Assembly (NCBI RefSeq): GCF_020921035.1
Contig: NC_063156.1
Span: 1,798,001 to 1,862,000, forward strand
DNA: 64,000 nt
Direction: 5' to 3'
Source of the DNA: Rhodamnia argentea
Lineage: Eukaryota; Streptophyta; Magnoliopsida; Myrtales; Myrtaceae
Below the pieces are notes generated by a model that searched no databases, was not told the origin of the DNA, and was given only the letters and a program-made list of their open reading frames with translations. This document shows positions 58,831 to 64,000 of this stretch, one piece after another. How positions within the stretch are numbered: position 1 is the stretch's first letter; every line of letters begins with the position of its first letter. Both the position numbers and the translations under genes were made by a program.

Positions 58831-59770
58831 GGGAAAATTTCAAAAAATGGCCTCAAATGCCCCCACTTTATCAAAAAATGGCCCGAAGTGAACTTTGTAT
58901 CAAATAAGGGCCTAAAGTGCCATCTGTGTTTCAAAAAAGGGCCTGGCTAGGGGTTTTGGGTCTTTTTACATTTTCTCGATTTATTTCCTTTTTTCTTTCC
59001 TTTTTTCTTTACTTCTTCCTTTTTTTTTTTGGCCTCCACCATCGCTCTCTCTCCTCTGTCTCTCTCCCACCGCGCCCTTCCCTCACGTAGATCCAGCAAG
59101 CCCATGCTCAAATTGTCGCCCTCTTCGGCCATGGTGCCGTCGTCAAGAATAAGAACCACCTCCCGGGCCACCTGCTCCTTCACCTCTTCCTCTACAGCAT
59201 CGAACCCCCATCTGTTTTCGCCTCCAATAATATGATCCGATACCTCGCCTTGAGCTATCTCCCTTTTGGATCGGTCTTTGTCTAAGCATTAATGCTGCGG
59301 CGATGGGCAAGAGTAGCCCGTCTCCGATGCGCGAACACCTTCAAGCGTACCACCACCAACCTCGACCTGCGTCGGGGAAGGGTCACCCTCTCTTGGGTCG
59401 GGCGGGAGACCCTTGCCGTACGCCCGACGACCACGGTGGTGGGATTCAATGGTGGCCGGATTTGCCCGATCCGGCGAGGGCTCCCCTAGCCGGCGACCAC
59501 TAGGTCGACCCGCCTAGGAGAAGGCTGGCCTCGTGGCCGCCGGTGAGGCCGCTCATCCCACGGCCGTCGATGAGGGAAGGAAAAAAGAGAGGAAAAAGTA
59601 AGGAAAAAAAAGGAAAGAAAACAAGAAATGTAAAAAGACCCAAAAACCCCCTAGCCAGGCCTTTTTTTGAAACACATATGGCACTTTAGGTCCTTATTTG
59701 ACACAAAGTTCACTTTAGGACCTTTTTTGAGAAAGTGAGGGCATTTGAGGCCCTTTTTTGAAATTTTCCC
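58831..59770. mobile_element. Mutator-like miniature element with 9-bp duplication
   Basis: The element is 940 bp with terminal inverted repeats of about 150 bp, over 90% identical: both ends begin GGGAAAATTTCAAAAAA and continue through CCTCAAATGCCC, TAAAGTGAACTTTG or GAAGTGAACTTTG, AGTGCCAT.TGTGTTTCAAA and GGCCTGGCTAGGGG. It is flanked by the perfect 9-bp repeat TAAATTTAA (58822-58830 and 59771-59779), the duplication length of Mutator-like elements. The core holds pyrimidine tracts and a GC island (59040-59560) that might include captured gene pieces; no transposase. High arm identity and the perfect duplication mark it as young. Confidence 0.85.
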
Positions 59771-59779
59771 TAAATTTAA

Positions 59780-60531
59780 TATCACACTCCTTGAAATAAC
59801 ATTTTTATAATAATATTCCTTTTGGGTCTCAGCTTTTAGCATATTATATTTATTAATGGATTATTAAATTCAAATGTGAGCCCCATTTTATGTTTACTTT
59901 TTTTTTCATTTTTCTTTTTCTTCCCCCTTTTTCTTCTCTCTCTTTGCGTACCTTACACCAAAGGCTCCATTGCCTGGGCCGTTTGCTCGTTTCTCCATCT
60001 CTCCACTCCTTGTTACCTCAACCCACTGTCTTTGAGACCTTCTCGATTATCATCCACTTCACAGTGTAGGGATAGCTCACCTTGAGAGCACCATCAGGTT
60101 GGCCACTTCTTTCTCATGTCTCTCAAGTTCCTTAAGTTGATCATCCACATTTAGATCTTCGTCTTCAAAATCATTCGGGCACACGATGGGATCGAGCTAT
60201 GCCTCGACGATCTTGTGCCCCTTCTTGATGGAGTAGAAGATGGTCGAGAAGGTCTCGATGATGGCAGATTGAGGCCTCGAAGAGCGGGGAGATGGAAAAG
60301 CGAGTGAATGCCACTACCAATGGAGCCCTTGGGGTCGGAATCGTGTAGGAGGATGTAAGGAAGAAGACCATCGCAAAAAGAGAGAAGAGAGAGATAGGGA
60401 AAAAAATAAAAAATAAATACAAAATGGGGCTCACGTTTGAATTAAATAATATGTTAATGGGAATGATATATCGAAAGTGGAACCTGCAAGGGATATTATT
60501 GCCAAAACACTAATTCGGGGGAGTGTGGTAG
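59780..60531. mobile_element. Second long fold-back, adjacent to the first
   Basis: The left end ATCACACTCC and the reverse complement of the right end ACCACACTCCC begin arms of about 250 bp. Both arms pass through CAAACGTGAGCCCCATTTT or CAAATGTGAGCCCCATTTT, a T/C tract with TTCTCTCTCTTTGCG-like sequence, then GGCTCCATTG and TTTCTCCATCTC or TTTTCCATCTCC, GC-richer and coding-like. The centre is near 60155. It abuts the 9-bp duplication of the 58831 element. Confidence 0.65.
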
Positions 60532-60575
60532 CCAAAAAAGAAGTGGAAAAATCGCTACCTTAAATTTATAAATAA

Positions 60576-61080
60576 GAAGATATCGGCTTCGAAGCCCAGA
60601 GATAGGTCCATTGGGCCACTACCGGTCCACAGTAGGAGCAAAAGATATTTGGGCCCATTTAAGATAGGCGTTTGTTATCATATTAATGAATCTAATGCTA
60701 ACGTCAACAAGGTGCTCAGAAGATATCGGCTTGGAAGCCCAGAGACAGGTCCATTGGGCCACTACCGGCCCACAGTAGGGGCAAAAGATATTTGTGCCCA
60801 TTTAAGATAAGCGTTTGTTATTTCGACCAAAAAAAAAAAAAAAAGATAGGCGTTTGTTATCATATTAATGAATCTAATGCTAACGTCAACAGGGTGCTCA
60901 GAAGATATCGGCTTGGAAGCCCAGAGACAGGTCCATTGGGCCACTACCGGCCCACAGTAGGAGCAAAAGATATTTGTGCCCATTTAAGATAGGCGTTTGT
61001 TATTTCGACCAAAAAAAAAAAAAAAAGATAGGCGTTTGTTATCATTTTAATGAATCTAATGCTAACGTCAACATGGTGCT
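60576..61080. repeat. Three-unit tandem repeat in the PTB promoter, with site II motifs
   Basis: The units start at 60576 (143 bp), 60719 (182 bp) and 60901 (180 bp). Each contains AGCCCA, then CCATTGGGCCACTACCGGYC, then CCCATTTAAGAT. TGGGCC lies at 60612-60617, 60755-60760 and 60937-60942, and its inverse GGCCCA at 60767-60772 and 60949-60954. TGGGCC/T (site II) elements bind TCP factors in plant housekeeping promoters. Units 2 and 3 are longer because they carry a micro-insertion absent from unit 1. The PTB leader begins directly after the array. Confidence 0.85.
60804..60860 (+). mobile_element. Micro-insertion with A-tail and empty site in a sister repeat
   Basis: AAGATAAGCGTTTGTTAT (60804-60821) and AAGATAGGCGTTTGTTAT (60843-60860), 17 of 18 identical, flank TTCGACC plus 14 A (60822-60842). 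Repeat unit 3 carries the same insertion (near 61005-61026). Unit 1 has only one uninterrupted AAGATAGGCGTTTGTTAT (about 60661-60678), the empty site. Confidence 0.75.
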
Positions 61081-62229
61081 CTCCGTGCGCTTGCCGGCAC
61101 CGCATTACTTCCCAAAACCACGATAAGGGAAATCTCTCGTCCTCTACCATCTCTCTCGCGCTCTCCACCTGAAGAAACCCTTGGTTCGAGATTTGTCGCA
61201 GAAATCGGCGGTCAGCTCCAGGAATTTTACATGTGATTATCCGATCCTCTCTGACCTTTTGTCAAGTGCTGTTAGTTTCTGCCCTAATTATTGCGGTCTG
61301 AATTCTGTTTTGGCTGGGGATTTTTTTGTTCGTTTCAGCGACGTGTATTGATAGGTCTTGTTCATCGTCAGCCGTAAGGTAGTTGTGTCCGAATGGATGA
61401 TTTCGATAAGGTCGATAGCGTCGGGGTGATTCTCCCTCTGTGTGATTGATTGTGCTCATCTGTCCGTCTTTTCGAGAAGATGGATCATGGTGGTGGGTTT
61501 GAAGATGCATTGCTTGTGCAATTACCTTGCTCTTTTGCAAGTTAATCTTTGGATTAACACTCCTGGCTAGGATTTTTTGACCTAGGCGAACTTCATGATT
61601 GTTGGTGAACCAGAAATTTAGGGAAAAATATGGTCTGACAGACTTTTGTGATGTGGTTTTTGGGGAAACGGTATTGTTTGTTGGTGCATCTGTTATGGTC
61701 TCACAGTGGTATCATGAGTCAGAATTTGCAGACGTGAAATGTCTTACCTTTCATGACGCCTTTTGGCGGAACTTTCTCATGTGATCATTTCCGGAGGGGT
61801 TACATTACATGCAAGTTTGGAAGAGTATTCCTACACCCAGGGTAGAAAATGTCAAACGGTTGGGTTTTGGTTTGTTTGTTTTTTATCTTGGGCGTGCTTA
61901 GTTGATTTTCTCGCCCCCCTATTCTAATTGGCATAAGCGAAATTTATAATACTTAAACTGTAACAGATAAGTTGATTTGCCAGATCAATAGCTTGTGATG
62001 CTTGTGTAGTGTCATTCAAGTGTATTCTCTTTGGAGATGCCGATCACTTGGAAGTTGGAACAGAATGGCTTGGATCGATTCATTTGCCTACTATATTAAG
62101 TAGTGAGATTGAGTAATTGTGAGTTTGCTGTTGTTTCTTGGGAGCACGCTAATGACGGAACACGTCTTCTTTGCAGAAGTGGGAGGGGGCTTCTTATCTT
62201 CTGGTACTCTCTGGTAGTTTGGGTTTGTT
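61081..62229 (+). other. 5' leader region of the PTB gene
   Basis: Pyrimidine-rich leader sequence (CTCTCGTCCTCTACCATCTC) follows the repeat array. The exon carrying the start codon begins after the acceptor TTTGCAG ending at 62176, so at least one leader intron is present; its donor was not fixed. Confidence 0.5.
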
Positions 62230-62728
62230 ATGATGGCATCAGTCTCAAGTCAACCACAGTTTCGTTACACACAGCCCCCATCCAAGGTGCTTCATTTGAG
62301 AAATCTGCCGTGGGAATGCACTGAGGAGGAACTAATTGAACTGGGGAAGCCATTTGGCAGAGTTGTTAACACAAAGTGCAATGTCGGAGCTAACAAAAAT
62401 CAGGCTTTTATTGAGTTTGTGAGTGCTGTTATCTATTGCCCTTGTAAATTCTCCCCCTTCCCCTAGATTGTTTTGTGATATCATTGACTAGCCTTTTCCT
62501 CCTCATTATGTTCTCTAGGCGGATTTAAACCAGGCAATTGCAATGATCTCATATTACGCATCATCCTCTGAGCCTGCTCAAGTGCGTGGAAAGACTGTCT
62601 ACTTGCAATACTCCAATAGGCAAGAGATAGTGAATAACAAAACCACAGCGGATGTCGCTGGCAATGTGTTATTGGTAACAATTGAGGGCAGTGATGCACG
62701 TCTGGTCAGCATTGATGTTTTACATTTG
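62230..62728 (+). CDS. Polypyrimidine tract-binding protein (PTB1/2 type), 5' part
   Basis: This is a nuclear RNA-binding splicing regulator with RRM domains, recognising pyrimidine-rich RNA. Two coding exons are in the window: 62230-62418 (63 codons, or 62 from the second ATG at 62233, which gives the conserved MASVSSQPQF start) and 62519-62728 (70 codons), both phase 0. RRM1 is complete: KVLHLRNLPWECTEEELIEL (RNP2), NVGANKNQAFIEF (RNP1), then ADLNQAIAMISYYASSSEPA and KTVYLQYSNRQEI. RRM2 begins NVLLVTIEGSDARLVSIDVL. The sequence agrees closely with Arabidopsis PTB1 and PTB2 and not with the more distant PTB3. The next exon should start VFSAFGFV-like and is not found before 64000, so the gene continues past the right edge. 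Confidence 0.95.
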
Positions 62729-64000
62729 GTAAGTGTTTTGCTGAAACTTTTCTTGCAATTGCTGTGAGAGGTAAAGTTGCTCTCAGGATGTCAACATTGA
62801 GTAACATAGTAGGTTGTAGCTTGTCGTGTTCTAGTAAGCTTTGTTTGACATGAATGTCAATGAATTAGCAGGCCCCTTTCAAGGCAATATCTTCAATGGC
62901 AGCTTAGTGCATCGGGAGAAAGAAAGCATGTGTGTTTGTCTCCTTTCTCCTTTTCTCAACACACCTCTTCCTTCCTCTCTCTTCCCTACTCTTCCTCCTC
63001 AGCTACCAATTCGTGCCTCTTTTTAAATTTAGGATGGTTGCAGTTTGAATGTTCTTACTTAATCCCTTTCCTTTCATTTGTATGAGTGTTAGTGTCCGCA
63101 TGATTTTCTTCTGTTGAAAGCAATTACTGCCATCTCTTGAAAGTAAAATGCCAAGAAAAAAGAAAGGATCCATCTTACTGCCATTGATTGATGAATTGTC
63201 ATTTGGTGAAAGAAAACATAAGTTGACATAAAACTATTATTACTAGACGTGTTTTGTCTTTTCTATTTAGTTTTTTTTTTCCCTCGACACCCACATAGTG
63301 GACACAAGCAAGAAACACGGTTGTTCTTTGTCATGAGTTCAATTTGTAGGCAATACACGACTTCTAATTCTTGATATCAAATTAAAGATGGCAGACGCAA
63401 TTCTTTCTTTGCAAATGAAATTATGGTCAGATAATAATAGTAATGCTGTCAAAAGGTCAACATTTTGCTTATGCAAAGTTGTCAGCTATAAACAAACAGC
63501 GTTTAATGGTAGGTCAATTGTCAATGTCTTGAAATTTTTATTTTGCCCAACTTCGTGACACATTTGAGATTCCAGCAAAAATTTGATGCCTTTTGCCGAC
63601 TTGTGAAGGTATTTTCGTGCATAATATTTCTGTACCACGGTGTCTAGAAAGGCGAAGTATACCGAGTGTTTCTCTTGCATCAGAGTGATGTATATCTTGT
63701 ATGGGAGCTTGTCTGATCAACGACAAGAAAATGTGACTCGATAGGCATACAAATAACACAATCTCAACCACACACCTGATCCCTACACCAGAGTTGTTAG
63801 TAACATTTTGACACCTCCAGATCACAATGGATAAATCTCATTGTTGCATGAAACCTTTTCCTTTTTCTCAATGCAAAAAATTTTTGGACAGCTCATCATA
63901 GGGTGTTCATTGGCTTGCAAATGCTTGAGCAGTTGTCCTTGTTGTGTTTGGGAGCACCAAACCTGAGATTTCTAGCGTCATTTGGTGATCTAGATGTACT
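62729..64000 (+). other. PTB intron, continuing past the window
   Basis: The donor is GTAAGT at 62729. No conserved exon is seen in the remaining 1.27 kb apart from the candidate above. A second pyrimidine run with an acceptor-like CCACATAG lies near 63270-63298. Confidence 0.6.
62936..63026 (+). promoter_or_regulatory. Candidate PTB-responsive poison-exon acceptor
   Basis: A tract of about 65 nt that is almost purely C and U (62937-63000, with TTTCTCC, CTCTTCC, CTCTCTCTTCC, CTTCCTCCTC) ends in AG at 63001-63002. Exon 2 ends in phase 0. If an exon began at 63003 the frame would read LPIRASF and stop at 63024-63026. No ideal donor is obvious; GTATGA at 63080 is possible. The use of this site is inference. 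Confidence 0.4.

Noticed and set aside
59029-59235. Possible small gene in the core of the Mutator-like element
   Set aside because: Low-complexity Ser/Pro/Arg frame within the GC island; at most a captured gene fragment.
1-64000. CRISPR array, operon or bacterial-type defence system
   Set aside because: The window is intron-rich plant nuclear DNA; no spaced direct-repeat array or prokaryotic gene cluster was seen.

Overview
This is nuclear DNA of a flowering plant, most likely a eudicot. Genes have short exons with GT-AG introns, they are separated by AT-rich spacers, and the families present (PDV1, PHT1, arabinogalactan peptide, PLS-class PPR, group III WRKY, CPC-type R3-MYB) are plant-specific. 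The mix of GC-rich fold-back elements and gene sequences made me think of Myrtales, but that is only an impression.

Ten protein genes can be reconstructed exon by exon; reading frame and splice phase close in every one, except that the last gene runs out of the window. From left to right: PDV1 plastid-division protein (-, 6.7-9.1 kb); PHT1 phosphate transporter (-, 10.3-12.2 kb) with a P1BS phosphate-starvation site; MTM1-type mitochondrial carrier (+, 19.4-23.8 kb, ten coding exons); a GPI-anchored arabinogalactan peptide (-, 25.9-26.3 kb); a small DUF7722-like protein (-, 27.5-27.7 kb); an unrecognised acidic coiled-coil protein (-, 30.9-33.8 kb); an E-class PPR protein (+, 36.2-37.8 kb); dihydrofolate synthetase (+, 38.6-43.3 kb, ten exons); a group III WRKY factor (-, 44.6-46.2 kb); and a CPC/TRY-like R3-MYB (-, 53.3-54.9 kb). 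An eleventh, a polypyrimidine-tract-binding protein (PTB1/2 type, +, from 62.2 kb), is cut by the right edge. The genes do not form one pathway; they are ordinary plant neighbours. Two mitochondrial or organelle-directed genes (PPR, DHFS) are adjacent, but I see no functional link.

The spaces between genes (1-6, 12.4-18.4, 47-53 and 55-61 kb) are filled with non-autonomous elements. Many are fold-backs with long terminal inverted repeats around a GC-rich core. One (58831-59770) has a perfect 9-bp target duplication, typical of Mutator-like elements. A 2.17-kb solo LTR with a perfect 5-bp duplication lies between the DUF7722-like gene and the coiled-coil gene.

The most unusual signal is a set of at least eight tiny insertions, about 17-31 nt each. 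Most have a 3' end like GACC or CCC followed by a run of 9-14 A, and each is flanked by a direct duplication of host sequence (8-18 bp). One sits inside a tandem promoter repeat whose first unit is the uninterrupted, empty site. They look like minimal target-primed retroposons, far below normal annotation size. Other points of note are a near-perfect 65-bp-arm hairpin, a triplicated promoter block with site II motifs ahead of PTB, and a strong pyrimidine tract plus premature-stop candidate exon in the PTB intron.
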